Source of the DNA: an uncultured Actinomycetes bacterium
Lineage (GTDB): Bacteria; Actinomycetota; Acidimicrobiia; Acidimicrobiales; RAAP-2
Length of the DNA stretch: 64,000 bases
Assembly (NCBI GenBank): GCA_903825305.1
Contig: CAIKAC010000011.1
Coordinates: 124,001 to 188,000 of the forward strand
Direction of reading: 5' to 3'
The notes below the pieces were generated by a model that worked only from the letters and a program-made list of their open reading frames with translations, ran no database searches and was not told where the DNA came from. The position numbers were made by a program, and so were the translations under genes. Below are positions 34,917 to 44,338 of this stretch, piece by piece; within the stretch, counting starts at the first letter, position 1; each line of letters begins with the position of its first letter.

Positions 34917-36028
34917 GCGGTTCGGCCCCACTCGCGGGCATCAAGGTCATCGCCCTCGAACAAGCGGTCTCGGCACCGTATGCTTCTCGTCAACTCGCCG
35001 ATATAGGCGCTGAGGTCATCAAGATAGAGCGACCCGAAGGGGATTTTGCTCGCGACTATGACCACTACGTGGCGGGCACTTCGAGTTTTTTCGTCTGGGC
35101 TAATCGATCGAAATCAAGCGTCGTTCTTGATCTCAAAAACGAGACGGATCGCGCTCGGCTGGAGTCGATGCTTGAAGATGCTGACGTGTTCATCGTCAAC
35201 TTGGCCCCAGCGGCGGCCCAACGACTCGGCCTCAGCGCGGCCCAAGTAGGGGAGCGCTATCCGCGCATCGTGGCGTGTGAAATCACGGGTTATGGCGCGG
35301 GCGGTCCTCGAAGCGATGACAAGGCCTATGACCTCGCCATTCAAGCTGAAGCTGGGGCGATGTCGGTGACCGGCGACAAAGACGTTTCCAAAGTCGGCTT
35401 TTCCGCGGCCGACATCGCAGCGGGGAGTTTTGCCTTCAGCGGAATCCTGGCGGCCCTCGTTCGCCGGGGCCGGACAGGAGAGGGTGCCGTGTTGTCGGTA
35501 TCCATGCTCGATGCCTTAGCAGAATGGCTTTCGGCGCCTTTGTTGGCTGCCCACTATGGACCGGGTCAACCCAAGCGAACGGGTCGCCGCCACGCATCCA
35601 TTGCCCCCTATGGCACTTTTGAGCTTTCTGATGGCACCACCATCCTCATTGCCATTCAAAATGATCGTGAGTTCCACGCCTTCGCCGATCTTGTCTTAGG
35701 CGACGTCTTGATCGCCGAAGATGAGCGTTTCCAAAGTGCTGCAGCACGAATCGCCCATGTCGATTCGCTCGAAGCACTCATCGCTCAGGCCTTTACAGAC
35801 ATTAAGGCCGAAGAGATTCGTCGCCGATTGGCACTCGCCAAGATTGCGGTGGCCAATGTCAATTCCCTTGATGAGGTATGGGCTCACCCACAACTTCGAG
35901 CTCGGCATCGCTTCGTAGATGTCGAGGCTCCCGAAGGTTCAGTGGAGGTTTTGAAATTCCCCGTTGAGTTCCAAGATTTCGAACCACGCTATGGCCGAGT
36001 GCCAAAACTCGGCGAAGCTACTAGCTAA
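34913..36028 (+). CDS. Family III CoA-transferase (CaiB/BaiF)
   Basis: Transfers CoA between acids through an aspartyl intermediate; 371 residues, normal length. The opening PLAGIKVIALEQAVSAPYASRQLADIGAEVIKIERPEGDFARDYD is the family hallmark, and the catalytic aspartate is probably that in KAYDLAIQAEAG. It overlaps the amidotransferase by four bases, tying acid activation to the amine-processing pair. The end overlaps the convergent reductase by four bases. Confidence 0.9.
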   Translation: MSGSAPLAGIKVIALEQAVSAPYASRQLADIGAEVIKIERPEGDFARDYDHYVAGTSSFFVWANRSKSSVVLDLKNETDRARLESMLEDADVFIVNLAPAAAQRLGLSAAQVGERYPRIVACEITGYGAGGPRSDDKAYDLAIQAEAGAMSVTGDKDVSKVGFSAADIAAGSFAFSGILAALVRRGRTGEGAVLSVSMLDALAEWLSAPLLAAHYGPGQPKRTGRRHASIAPYGTFELSDGTTILIAIQNDREFHAFADLVLGDVLIAEDERFQSAAARIAHVDSLEALIAQAFTDIKAEEIRRRLALAKIAVANVNSLDEVWAHPQLRARHRFVDVEAPEGSVEVLKFPVEFQDFEPRYGRVPKLGEATS

Positions 36029-37209
36029 CGAGCCATACCGATCTCAGCGCGCAGCGCTTGGAGTTCTTTGTTGAAGCCAATACCAACGATGCCAACGAGT
36101 CGGCCATGATTGCGATAAGCCACGACGACATCGCCCGACAAGTCACCACATTCAATGGTCACATCACTAGGTTCATTGCCAGCCAAGCCGGGCAAGCCAA
36201 AGGCCTGGAGGCGAAGGTCAAATTGATCTGACCAAAATGCTGGCATGGGCGTAAAAGATTCCTTGGATCCCTCACCCAGTCCCAGATCTCCCAACAGGGT
36301 CGTCACTGCTCGACGAGCGGTATCGGTAGGGATGTTCCAGTGCTCAATGCGGCGAGGGGCATCGTCAAAGAGGGGATTGGGGAAGCGAGCCACGTCGCCT
36401 ACGGCCACCACGTGTTCTCCACCAATCACGCGCATATCGTTGTCACACAGCACCCCATCGGTGAGATCAAATCCCTGACCTTCGAGCCACTCAACGTTTG
36501 GGATGGAACCGATGGCCTCGACGATGACCGATGCCTCGAGTTGTGTTCCATCATCCAAGGTCGCGGCTGCACCTTCAGGCGTCTCATCAATGGCTTGGAT
36601 GCCCGCGCCTAAATGGAACGTCACGCCCCGTGCTTCGTGGCGTTGCCGCAAGGCTGCGCCAAAACTCACCGCAAGGGGCCGAATCATGGGTTCTTCATCG
36701 ACGGCCACGACTGATACCTGACAGCCCAACGTGGTGGCCGTGGCCGCCACTTCACAACCAATAAACCCGGCACCCACCACGAGCACCTTGGCACCAGGTT
36801 GCAACCGTTTGCGAAGAGCGACGGCATCATCCAAGGTGCGCAAAGTCATGCGACGAGAGGCCGCACCTGCGAGGGGAATGGTTCTTGGGCGAATACCCGT
36901 CGCTATCACGACGCCATCGGCGTCGAAGCGAGTGCCTGATTGCGTGGTCACGGTGGTGCCAGAGAGCGACTGGGCAGCGTCGCCGAGGTGCCAGATCACA
37001 TCTGACACGCTGGCACGCTGGCGAAAGGCAACGGCTTCGTGGCTCACCTGATCAGCGAGTACCTCTTTAGAGAGGGGAGGGCGGTTATAGGGTGCGTGAA
37101 CTTCGTCGCCGATGACGACAATCTCTCCGGCGAAGTGCTGAGCTCGAAGAGCCTCAGCAGCTCGGAGGCCGCCAAGGGAAGCGCCGACAATAACGATGCG
37201 TTGCGTCAC
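36025..37209 (-). CDS. FAD-dependent ferredoxin reductase for the P450
   Basis: NAD(P)H:ferredoxin reductase of 394 residues, putidaredoxin-reductase type. FAD motif IVIVGASLGGLRAAEALR at the N-terminus, NAD motif VLVVGAGFIGCEVAA in the middle, and FAD-binding VAVGDVARFPN, followed by the C-terminal domain of rhodocoxin/terpredoxin reductases. With the downstream-adjacent ferredoxin gene and the divergent P450 it completes a class I three-component monooxygenase system. Confidence 0.9.
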   Translation of the reverse strand: MTQRIVIVGASLGGLRAAEALRAQHFAGEIVVIGDEVHAPYNRPPLSKEVLADQVSHEAVAFRQRASVSDVIWHLGDAAQSLSGTTVTTQSGTRFDADGVVIATGIRPRTIPLAGAASRRMTLRTLDDAVALRKRLQPGAKVLVVGAGFIGCEVAATATTLGCQVSVVAVDEEPMIRPLAVSFGAALRQRHEARGVTFHLGAGIQAIDETPEGAAATLDDGTQLEASVIVEAIGSIPNVEWLEGQGFDLTDGVLCDNDMRVIGGEHVVAVGDVARFPNPLFDDAPRRIEHWNIPTDTARRAVTTLLGDLGLGEGSKESFTPMPAFWSDQFDLRLQAFGLPGLAGNEPSDVTIECGDLSGDVVVAYRNHGRLVGIVGIGFNKELQALRAEIGMAR

Positions 37210-37218
37210 CTAAAAGGT

Positions 37219-37407
37219 TCAGTCTTCGACGACGATGGCCTGCAAGGGGCAGACATCGGCGGCATCTTCGGCCTTTTCGCGCAGCGCTTCATCCACGTCG
37301 GATTGGTAGACCAGGTGGCCATCGTCGTCGAGGGAGAAGATTTCGGGGGCGGCAAAGACGCATTGGCCGTGGTCTTGGCACACATTCATGTCAACGACGA
37401 TCTTCAT
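37219..37407 (-). CDS. [3Fe-4S]-type ferredoxin, P450 redox partner
   Basis: A 62-residue ferredoxin with C10-x2-H13-x2-C16 and a later CPLQAI cysteine. Replacement of the second cluster cysteine by histidine is characteristic of the 3Fe-4S ferredoxins that feed actinobacterial P450s. It starts at ATG 37407 with AGGAGGA at 37411-37417. It is co-directional with the reductase (9-base gap) and divergent from the P450 it presumably serves. Confidence 0.93.
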   Translation of the reverse strand: MKIVVDMNVCQDHGQCVFAAPEIFSLDDDGHLVYQSDVDEALREKAEDAADVCPLQAIVVED

Positions 37408-37432
37408 GAGTCCTCCTGGTTTGGGATCGAAT

Positions 37433-37443
37433 GATAATTTATC
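37433..37443. promoter_or_regulatory. Palindrome in the ferredoxin/P450 divergent promoter
   Basis: GATAA-T-TTATC is a perfect odd-centred palindrome in the 90-base gap. On the minus strand it overlaps a TATCAT -10-like hexamer for the ferredoxin. On the plus strand it lies in the -35 zone of a TATGCT (37454-37459) -10 for the P450. A repressor site is plausible. The related TGATTATCA occurs at 28294-28302. Confidence 0.4.
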
Positions 37444-37497
37444 GAAAATTGGCTATGCTCGCAGTATCGCAGAGAATCTGCATAAAAGGGGACCATC

Positions 37498-38745
37498 ATG
37501 GCAATCGAGAACACCGACCTCACGGACCTGAGTCTGTTCGAAGAAGGCCCCCCGTATGAAGTGTTCAAGGCCCTGCGGGAACAAGACCCGGTGCACTGGA
37601 ATGAAGAGGCCGGCCCCAACCACGGATTCTGGTCGCTCACTCGTCAATCAGACATCGTTCGTGTGGACCGCGATGAAGAGACCTTCTCTTCTGAAGTCGG
37701 CACGGTCAATCTAGAAGAACTCGAGCCCGAGACCCTCGAGATCCGCAAATCCATGTTGGAGACCGACGGCGCCCGCCACTGGGCATTGCGCCGCCTCATT
37801 CAAAAGAACTTCGCACCCCGAGAGCTGCGTGGCTATGAGCCGTTCTTACGAGAACTGACGCGCAGCACGCTTGATCAAGCTTTGCCCAAGGGCAACTTTG
37901 ACTTTGTCAAGGAAGTCTCGGCGGAGATCCCCATTCGGGTCCTCGCCAACATGATGGACATCCCCACCGAAGACACCGACCAGGTGATCGAGTGGGGCAA
38001 CCGCATGATCGGCAATTCTGACCCTGACTATTCAGACGTGCTCTTTGATTCAGAAGAATCAGAGAAGTACAAGCATTTGCCCTTCCGCTCGCCAGCCGCT
38101 TTGGAGGTCTTTGAATACGGCTTCGCCATGCGCGCAAACCGCAAGGGCACCGAAGGTAACGACCTCGTTCGTCGATTGATTAATCAAATCCCAGAAGATG
38201 GCATTGAGCTTTCCGACCGAGACTTTCGCAATTACTTCTTGCTGCTGATTGTGGCGGGCAACGAAACGACACGCCACACCATTTCCCACTCGCTTCGCGC
38301 ACTCATGCAACACCCAGGACAACTCGCCCTGTTGCAAGAGCGACCTGAGTTGATAGAGCCAGCCGTCGAAGAGTTCCTTCGTTGGGCCACGCCCATTTAT
38401 CACTTCCGTCGTACCGCCACGCGAGACGTAGAACTTCGCGACAAGAAGATCCGCGAAGGCGACAAGGTCCTCATGTGGTTCACGAGTGGCAACCGTGATG
38501 AAGAAGTATTCGAAGACCCCGAGCGTTTTGATGTCACGAGAAGCCGTGTGGACCACGTCACCTTTGGCAAAGGTGGTCCCCACTTCTGCCTAGGTAACGG
38601 TCTGGCTCGACTCGAAATTAAAGTTCTCTTCGAAGAACTGCTTCCGCGCCTTCAGACCGCTTCGTTTAATGGCGAGGTGAAGGTGATGCGATCAAACTTC
38701 GTCCACGGCATCAAAGAATTCCCCGTATCGATCACGACCGTCTGA
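37498..38745 (+). CDS. Cytochrome P450 (cluster A)
   Basis: Soluble bacterial P450 of 415 residues. I-helix oxygen motif AGNETTRH, ExxR in EEFLRWATP, and heme-binding FGKGGPHFCLGNG with the axial cysteine. It resembles actinobacterial CYPs acting on amines, steroids or terpenes. The adjacent ferredoxin and reductase supply electrons. The last 99 bases are duplicated, about 85% identical, at 46239-46337. AAGGGGA precedes ATG 37498. Substrate not evident; association with a GS-like ligase recalls mycobacterial morpholine/piperidine clusters. Confidence 0.95.
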   Translation: MAIENTDLTDLSLFEEGPPYEVFKALREQDPVHWNEEAGPNHGFWSLTRQSDIVRVDRDEETFSSEVGTVNLEELEPETLEIRKSMLETDGARHWALRRLIQKNFAPRELRGYEPFLRELTRSTLDQALPKGNFDFVKEVSAEIPIRVLANMMDIPTEDTDQVIEWGNRMIGNSDPDYSDVLFDSEESEKYKHLPFRSPAALEVFEYGFAMRANRKGTEGNDLVRRLINQIPEDGIELSDRDFRNYFLLLIVAGNETTRHTISHSLRALMQHPGQLALLQERPELIEPAVEEFLRWATPIYHFRRTATRDVELRDKKIREGDKVLMWFTSGNRDEEVFEDPERFDVTRSRVDHVTFGKGGPHFCLGNGLARLEIKVLFEELLPRLQTASFNGEVKVMRSNFVHGIKEFPVSITTV

Positions 38746-38897
38746 GTGACACCCCTCACCGTGCGCAGAAGGGCTGCACTAACAAAGGTGCTGTGATTCT
38801 GAACCATCAAAATGCGGTAGCTGTGAACTCCAGATCGATTCTGGTGCGGATCTGGCCCAGTGCTTCGCCCAACGCTTTGACTTCGCGCGCAGGCAAG
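38647..38897 (+). repeat. 251-bp direct repeat, copy 1
   Basis: Aligns without gaps to 46239-46489; I count 37 mismatches (about 85% identity). It covers the P450 3' end, its stop codon, the intergenic gap and a convergent MarR 3' end. Homology begins at CGCCTT and stops abruptly at 38897, where the helicase-side sequence begins. Confidence 0.9.
38831..38897 (-). pseudogene. 3' remnant of a MarR-family regulator gene
   Basis: In minus-strand reading it encodes LPAREVKALGEALGQIRTRIDL, closely matching the end of the intact MarR protein at 46420-46881 (LTAREVKVLGEALSKIRTGIDL). The stop codon position carries GAG here. The rest of the gene is missing: the sequence changes at 38898. This marks the left edge of the inserted or rearranged accessory block. 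Confidence 0.75.
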
Positions 38898-38953
38898 CCT
38901 TATCTCTACAACAAGAACGTTTAACGATCGGGGTCTATTGTCTTATTAGGCAA

Positions 38954-41900
38954 ATGGCACCTCGGAAAATGCAAAGAAACGACAGTAGGGAAGACATGAA
39001 AGCCAGCAGCGATGGATTTGAGCGAGCGGGCCTCGACCAACTCGTCGATCGCTCGGTGCGTCTGGTTGATTTCCTTCTTGCATCCGTCCGTGCCGGCGAG
39101 CAAATAATCAGTCAGTTGGAGGGCTACCCGGTTGCCTTGGAGCTCACCTATATGCCTGATGTTCTGTCGACGACGCTCAGGCACTCTGCGAGTTCTGGCG
39201 AAGTTCTGTTCTCGGTTTCCAAGGTGTCTCTTGAGCCACCCCCTCGACCGCCGCGCGACCTTCGTCCCTGGCTGGGCGATGACTTGAACGACTCCTCGGT
39301 CGATGTTCTCGAACTGAGAGAAGATCGCTTAGGGAATCTTCCTCCCAAGAGTTTGATTACGTCTGAGTCATTCATCACCTATCAGCGCAGTTGGCAAGCA
39401 TGGGCAGCCCGCGATCGACTCGACAAAGAGCATCTTCGTTGGTACGAAGAGTTGGAACGTTGTCGCAAGCGGCTCGAATCCGAAGGTGACTCCTTTGAGT
39501 TGGTTCTGGGGGTTGGTGCGCTTTCTTGGAAAACTCCCGGTCGTGTCATCGAACACCCTGTAGCTGTTGTCCGATGTCAAGTGAAGCTTGATAAGAAATC
39601 AGCTCGCCTTGATGTGGCCATCGATGGTGATGCCGTTCCACGTTTTGTAGATCGCCAACTTCTCGAAGGTGTAGATGGTTACCACTTTGATCGCACTCTC
39701 GGGCTGCGTGAGCAGTTGAGGCAGGCATCGGTTCCCATCCTCAGCGAAGACATGAAGTTGATTGCGAGCAGGTGGTTGGATTTAGCCCTTGAGCGGCATC
39801 GCCCGTTTGAGGAAGGAATCGTAGAGATTGAAGTGGCTGAAGAGATTCCGGCTATGTCATGGTCACCAGTCCTCATTTATCGAAAGCGAGACCGTTCGAG
39901 CTTGATCGGGTTCTACGAGACGATGCTGGAGGAACTTTCTGGCGATGATGTGGACTTACCTCTCGGTCTGGCGGAAATGGTCGAGGCCATTGAGCTTGAG
40001 GATCGAGAGCAGTGGCTTGAGGACGAGGGGGCCGTCAAAGGTGAGGTCCTAGGGAGTGACCCTTTGTTCCCCCTTCCCTCCAATCCAGAGCAGCGTCAGA
40101 TCATCGACCGGCTCCGATTCGACAACGGCGTTGTTGTTCAAGGGCCGCCAGGTACCGGTAAAACGCACACCATTGCCAATCTCCTAACAGCACTATTGGC
40201 GAGGGGGCAGCGAGTTCTTGTCACCAGCCAAAAGGACCAGGCCCTGAGGGTCCTGAAGGAGAAGTTGCCTCTGGAAATCCAACCCCTCTGCATAACAAGC
40301 ACTGACCTCAAACGTGGCGGCTCCACTGAGCTTGATCAAGGAGTCACTGCACTTTCAGACCGACATTCGCGATTTTCTCCGGAGCAACATGCCCGTGAGC
40401 TCGATGGCCTTGTTGCTCTCCGACGCGATGCCCTTGTTGCGCAGAAGCATGCAAAAGAGGAGTTGCGCAGTCTTAGAGAGAGTGAGACGTTGGTGCATCC
40501 TGAGATTGCACCCGGATATCAGGGGACTAAGGCAAAGATCGTGCAGGCACTATCTCAGCACAAGGACTCATTTCCCTGGATGCCGCTTCCTGTTAGTGCC
40601 GCTACGCCTAAGTCCCCTTCTCTCAGTACGGATGAGTTAGTTGAACTATTACAACTCCTGCGTTCCGCCACGCCAGAGCGAGTCGCTCGTATTGATCAAG
40701 ATTTCATCGACGTCGCTCGACTGCTCGCTCCCGAGAAGTTCCAAGAGATGGTTGAAACTGAGGTGCAGGCAGCACGCGTAGCCCGACAACTTGCCTCATC
40801 AGTCTCCGAGTTGCTAAGTGCCCTCTCTAAGGCAGAGACGTCTCAGTTGCAAACAGACATCGTGGCATTGGATGATCTTCTCTATCAACTGCAGCTCGGC
40901 CAAGAGATTGCGTCATGGCCAGACAACTGGGTTGTAGATGCCATCAGGGCTGGCTTGTCTAATGATGGCTTCGGAGCCTGGACGCAGCATGCGACTGTTG
41001 CCTCTGCTGCAAACAAGGCGAAAGAACTTCTCGACAGCATTGGTACGCAGGCAGTATCCCTTCCAACTTTCTCGGACGACGGCGAGTGGTCTTTGCCCGC
41101 GCAACTCGCAATCGCCAAGTCATTGCAGGAGCAGATCGCTTCGGGAAGAAGCATTCGACCCCGGCTTCTCCGTTCTGGCGTACAGCGAGAAGCATCGCGC
41201 CTGATTGACGAGGCGACGGTGGACGGTCGTTCGATCGCTGATGACCCGAAGTCCCTCAGGTCGCTCATTGCAGTCATGGAGGCGCAACTCCATGTTCAAC
41301 GTGTAGTCAACTCTTGGGCCAGTCTTGGCGTGAAAGTGGTTGAGATTTCCTCGCTGCCGGCAATGGCTGCAGAGTTGGTCGTGATGACAGATCGACTTGA
41401 ACGAGTCATGAGATTGACAGCTCGAGTTGCTGACATCGATGTTTGGCTCGTCAAGCGCGGCATGCGTATCGGCCTGACGTCGCCAAGAGACGTGGGTACT
41501 CTTCGCGATGCGGTCTCTGGGTTAGAGGCTGCGTACCAAGCCGAGGAGGCATCAGGGCGAATACAAATCGCGTTCGACTTTTTCACAACGGAAGCAGTCA
41601 AATCCAGCACCCCTCCCGAGATCGCATCAATGGCACACGCCATCTCGATGCGGGACACTGTCAGCTACCAAGAATCCTATGAGCGGTATCGAAGTGGGCC
41701 ACAGGAAAAACAACTGCAGCAACGATGCGATGAACTTCTTGACAGACTCAGAAACGACCATCCGGCTTTAGCTTTCATGCTTGCGGACACTGCATCAGAT
41801 GGAGATTGGCCACAGCGGATCGCTCAGATGCCTGAGGCATGGTCCTACGCAGTTGCGTGGTCGTTTATTGACCGCCAGCGGGACCCGGGGCGAGATGCAA

Positions 41901-43801
41901 GGCTCGCTGCTGATTTAGAAGCCGCCACTCGTGCGGTCCTTCGCGCCACGGCGGCCGAGGCAGCTTGCCGAGCCTGGGGAGAACGACTGCCCAAGATGAA
42001 CGCTGTCGAAGTCACCGCGCTCAAGGCCTATCGTGCTGCAGTCACGGCCCGCGGCCACGGGTATGGTCGGTGGGCCGGCCGATATGCGGCGGATGCCCGC
42101 CAGGCGATGACGGCAGCACGTTCAGCGGTCCCAGCTTGGATCATGCCGATCAGCCAGGTGGTGGAGACCATCAAGCCCGATCGTTACTCGTTCGATGTTG
42201 TGATTGTGGACGAAGCATCTCAAGCAGGCATTGATGCAATGTTTCTGTTGTGGTTGGCTCCACGAATCATCGTCGTTGGCGACGATCGGCAGTGTGCTCC
42301 GAGCGAGATAGTTCGTGGGGGCAACCAAGCGGTATTCGATCGACTCGACGATTACCTTCCGGATATGCCGAGCTATCTGCGCGGGCAACTGACTCCGAAC
42401 TCCAATCTCTTTACCCTGCTCTCCACGCGCTTCGGTTCGGTCATCCGCCTTCGCGAGCACTTTCGCTGCATGCCAGAGATCATTACCTGGTCATCCCAGC
42501 AGTTTTATCGTGATGAGCCGCTCGTGCCGCTTCGGCAGTTTGGCGCGGAACGTCTCCCACCAATCCGAACTCATTACGTTGAAGATGGGGTATCTGAAGG
42601 CAAGTCGACGTCAATGGTCAATCTGGCCGAGGCCAAGGCACTGGTCAATCAGCTTCGAGAATGCCTCGAGGACGATTCCTACGCTGACAAGACTTTTGGG
42701 GTGATCGTCCTGCAAAGTGCAGCCCAGGCTCAACTCATCGACCGCCTCATACAGGAATCGATCCCGCTGGACGTGATTGAAGATCGACGTATTCGTGTTG
42801 GCACACCCCCGGACTTCCAAGGTGACGAGCGAGACGTCATATTTCTGTCTCTCGTGATTTCAGATCGAGCCTCGGCGTTCACGCGAAAAGATTGGCAACG
42901 TCGCTACAACGTGGCCGCCTCTCGTGCAAGAGACCAGATGTGGCTTTTCCACTCAGTTACGTCGGATCTACTTTCTCCCCAGGACTTGCGACGAAGTCTC
43001 CTGACATACATGTTGAGCCCGCCACCGCCGCTCGCTCGAGGTTCCTTCCCGGACTTGACGTGGGATTCGCCTCTCACCGACCCCTTCGATTCGGTCTTTG
43101 AACAACGGGTTTACATCGAGCTGCGAGATCGTGGCTATGCAGTGACTCCCCAGTTTGAAATCAACGGACGACGCATCGATCTCTTGGTGACGGGAGCCAA
43201 AGGGCAGCTCGCTGTTGAGTGTGATGGAGATTACTGGCACTCGTCTCCTGAGGCGGTTCAGAAGGATATCGATCGAGAACTTGAACTCCAGCGGGCTGGA
43301 ATGCGTTTCTGGAGAGTCAGGGAGTCGGAGTTCTACCTCGATCGGGAAGGCGCAATGAGCGGACTTTGGCGCACCTTGTCGGAGCGTGGGATTGAGCCTG
43401 GGTCTTTGGCGGTTGGAAATACCAACGTTGACCCAGGATCTGAAGAGTGGACAAGCGTAGTTCTAAGTGACGAGGAAGGATTGGATGGAATCGACGGTGA
43501 TGCATCCGACCTTGATCACTATGAACGCACGGATCGGCATCGCGCTCGGCGTTCTCGGGCCGCTCAAATAGCTCGTCGAGTTGGTCAGTTCGCATTCGAC
43601 TTGAACTCAGATAGTCCGCAAGAGTCGAATGAGTTCAAGCGTGATGAAGTGTCGTCAGGTCAGGCCGATACCGCCGCCTCTTGGGAAGTTCGCAAGTGGG
43701 CCTTAGAGCACGGTTTCTCGGCCGGAGTTCGAGGTCGCTTACCTTCCGAGGTGATTGAAGCGTGGAACCGGCAGTATCCGGAGCGCCCCTTTTACGGTTG
43801 A
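38954..43801 (+). CDS. Large SF1 helicase with C-terminal Vsr-like nuclease domain
   Basis: A 1615-residue protein, probably acting on DNA or RNA. Residues 1-380 are a uniquely shaped N-terminal region. Walker A GPPGTGKT is at 397-404, followed by a long insertion (about 450-1000) rich in charged helices. Helicase motifs resume with Walker B IVDEASQAG near 1085, VVGDDRQ, REHFRCMPEI, DFQGDERDV and YNVAASRARDQ, the Upf1/DNA2-like (COG1112) set. From about 1380 to 1480 is a PD-(D/E)xK/Vsr-like domain (MTES_1575 type) with RRIDLL, then VECDGDYWH. The final 130 residues are acidic. Such helicase-nucleases are frequent in antiphage loci (inference). Three small genes follow on the same strand. Confidence 0.85.
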   Translation: MAPRKMQRNDSREDMKASSDGFERAGLDQLVDRSVRLVDFLLASVRAGEQIISQLEGYPVALELTYMPDVLSTTLRHSASSGEVLFSVSKVSLEPPPRPPRDLRPWLGDDLNDSSVDVLELREDRLGNLPPKSLITSESFITYQRSWQAWAARDRLDKEHLRWYEELERCRKRLESEGDSFELVLGVGALSWKTPGRVIEHPVAVVRCQVKLDKKSARLDVAIDGDAVPRFVDRQLLEGVDGYHFDRTLGLREQLRQASVPILSEDMKLIASRWLDLALERHRPFEEGIVEIEVAEEIPAMSWSPVLIYRKRDRSSLIGFYETMLEELSGDDVDLPLGLAEMVEAIELEDREQWLEDEGAVKGEVLGSDPLFPLPSNPEQRQIIDRLRFDNGVVVQGPPGTGKTHTIANLLTALLARGQRVLVTSQKDQALRVLKEKLPLEIQPLCITSTDLKRGGSTELDQGVTALSDRHSRFSPEQHARELDGLVALRRDALVAQKHAKEELRSLRESETLVHPEIAPGYQGTKAKIVQALSQHKDSFPWMPLPVSAATPKSPSLSTDELVELLQLLRSATPERVARIDQDFIDVARLLAPEKFQEMVETEVQAARVARQLASSVSELLSALSKAETSQLQTDIVALDDLLYQLQLGQEIASWPDNWVVDAIRAGLSNDGFGAWTQHATVASAANKAKELLDSIGTQAVSLPTFSDDGEWSLPAQLAIAKSLQEQIASGRSIRPRLLRSGVQREASRLIDEATVDGRSIADDPKSLRSLIAVMEAQLHVQRVVNSWASLGVKVVEISSLPAMAAELVVMTDRLERVMRLTARVADIDVWLVKRGMRIGLTSPRDVGTLRDAVSGLEAAYQAEEASGRIQIAFDFFTTEAVKSSTPPEIASMAHAISMRDTVSYQESYERYRSGPQEKQLQQRCDELLDRLRNDHPALAFMLADTASDGDWPQRIAQMPEAWSYAVAWSFIDRQRDPGRDARLAADLEAATRAVLRATAAEAACRAWGERLPKMNAVEVTALKAYRAAVTARGHGYGRWAGRYAADARQAMTAARSAVPAWIMPISQVVETIKPDRYSFDVVIVDEASQAGIDAMFLLWLAPRIIVVGDDRQCAPSEIVRGGNQAVFDRLDDYLPDMPSYLRGQLTPNSNLFTLLSTRFGSVIRLREHFRCMPEIITWSSQQFYRDEPLVPLRQFGAERLPPIRTHYVEDGVSEGKSTSMVNLAEAKALVNQLRECLEDDSYADKTFGVIVLQSAAQAQLIDRLIQESIPLDVIEDRRIRVGTPPDFQGDERDVIFLSLVISDRASAFTRKDWQRRYNVAASRARDQMWLFHSVTSDLLSPQDLRRSLLTYMLSPPPPLARGSFPDLTWDSPLTDPFDSVFEQRVYIELRDRGYAVTPQFEINGRRIDLLVTGAKGQLAVECDGDYWHSSPEAVQKDIDRELELQRAGMRFWRVRESEFYLDREGAMSGLWRTLSERGIEPGSLAVGNTNVDPGSEEWTSVVLSDEEGLDGIDGDASDLDHYERTDRHRARRSRAAQIARRVGQFAFDLNSDSPQESNEFKRDEVSSGQADTAASWEVRKWALEHGFSAGVRGRLPSEVIEAWNRQYPERPFYG

Positions 43802-43930
43802 AGACCATTTCGGCTCGGCTCGTGCGAAGGCGGACGAAGAGTTTGAATCGCTAAATGCACAGAGCACACTGGTGCCGTAAATCGGTTCTTTAGCGCTCTA
43901 CCAAACGAGCGTAAGTTGCTATCGTCTTAG
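43802..43930 (+). other. Gap after the helicase, with a tRNA D-arm-like stretch
   Basis: No gene. On the minus strand GCTCGTTTGGTAGAGCGC (43910-43893) looks like a tRNA D-arm, but no cloverleaf can be completed around it. It could be a decayed tRNA end or chance. Confidence 0.3.
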
Positions 43931-44338
43931 ATGGTGACGGAACATCTCGACTACTGGAGTGACTGGAGGACTCGAGAGTTCTTTTGCGGATGCGGTTGGT
44001 CTGGGGTTGGGCCAGAGGAGAACATTGTGGCAGGCAAGCATCAGGCAGGAAGCTTCGGACTCTTCACCCGCTCCCTTGTGGGACTCGATCAAACTGCAGC
44101 GAAGGAGGCATTCGGGGCATTCCTGGCCAAACAGAACTACGACGCTGATCAGATCAATTTCGTCAACCTTGCCATCAGCGAACTTGCCCAGAATGGCGTG
44201 ATCTCTTCAGCCAGTTTCTATGAAGATCTCTATGCGAGTTTCAGTTCAACGGGTCCACAAGGGCTGTTCACTTCGGAGCAGATTCAGGATCTTGACGAGA
44301 TTTTTGACGCTGTCAGAGAGAATGCAACGGCAGCATGA
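43931..44338 (+). CDS. Small protein with a type I restriction HsdR C-terminal-like domain
   Basis: A 135-residue protein. Residues about 60-130 (FLAKQNYDADQINFVNLAI, LAQNGVISSASFYEDLYASF, GPQGLFTSEQIQDLDEIFDAVRENA) follow the pattern of the EcoEI R-subunit C-terminal domain, the part of HsdR that contacts the rest of a type I enzyme. The N-terminal 30 residues (HLDYWSDWRTREFFCGCGWSG) look unrelated to it. No HsdR motor, HsdM or HsdS is present. It may be a decayed HsdR tail or a free-standing adaptor. Its stop overlaps the GIY-YIG gene start (ATGA), so the pair is co-translated. Confidence 0.65.
   Translation: MVTEHLDYWSDWRTREFFCGCGWSGVGPEENIVAGKHQAGSFGLFTRSLVGLDQTAAKEAFGAFLAKQNYDADQINFVNLAISELAQNGVISSASFYEDLYASFSSTGPQGLFTSEQIQDLDEIFDAVRENATAA

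Noticed and set aside
43870-43920. tRNA-like sequence on the minus strand
   Set aside because: A D-arm-like stretch is present, but no seven-base acceptor stem, T33-containing anticodon loop or T-arm can be folded around it.
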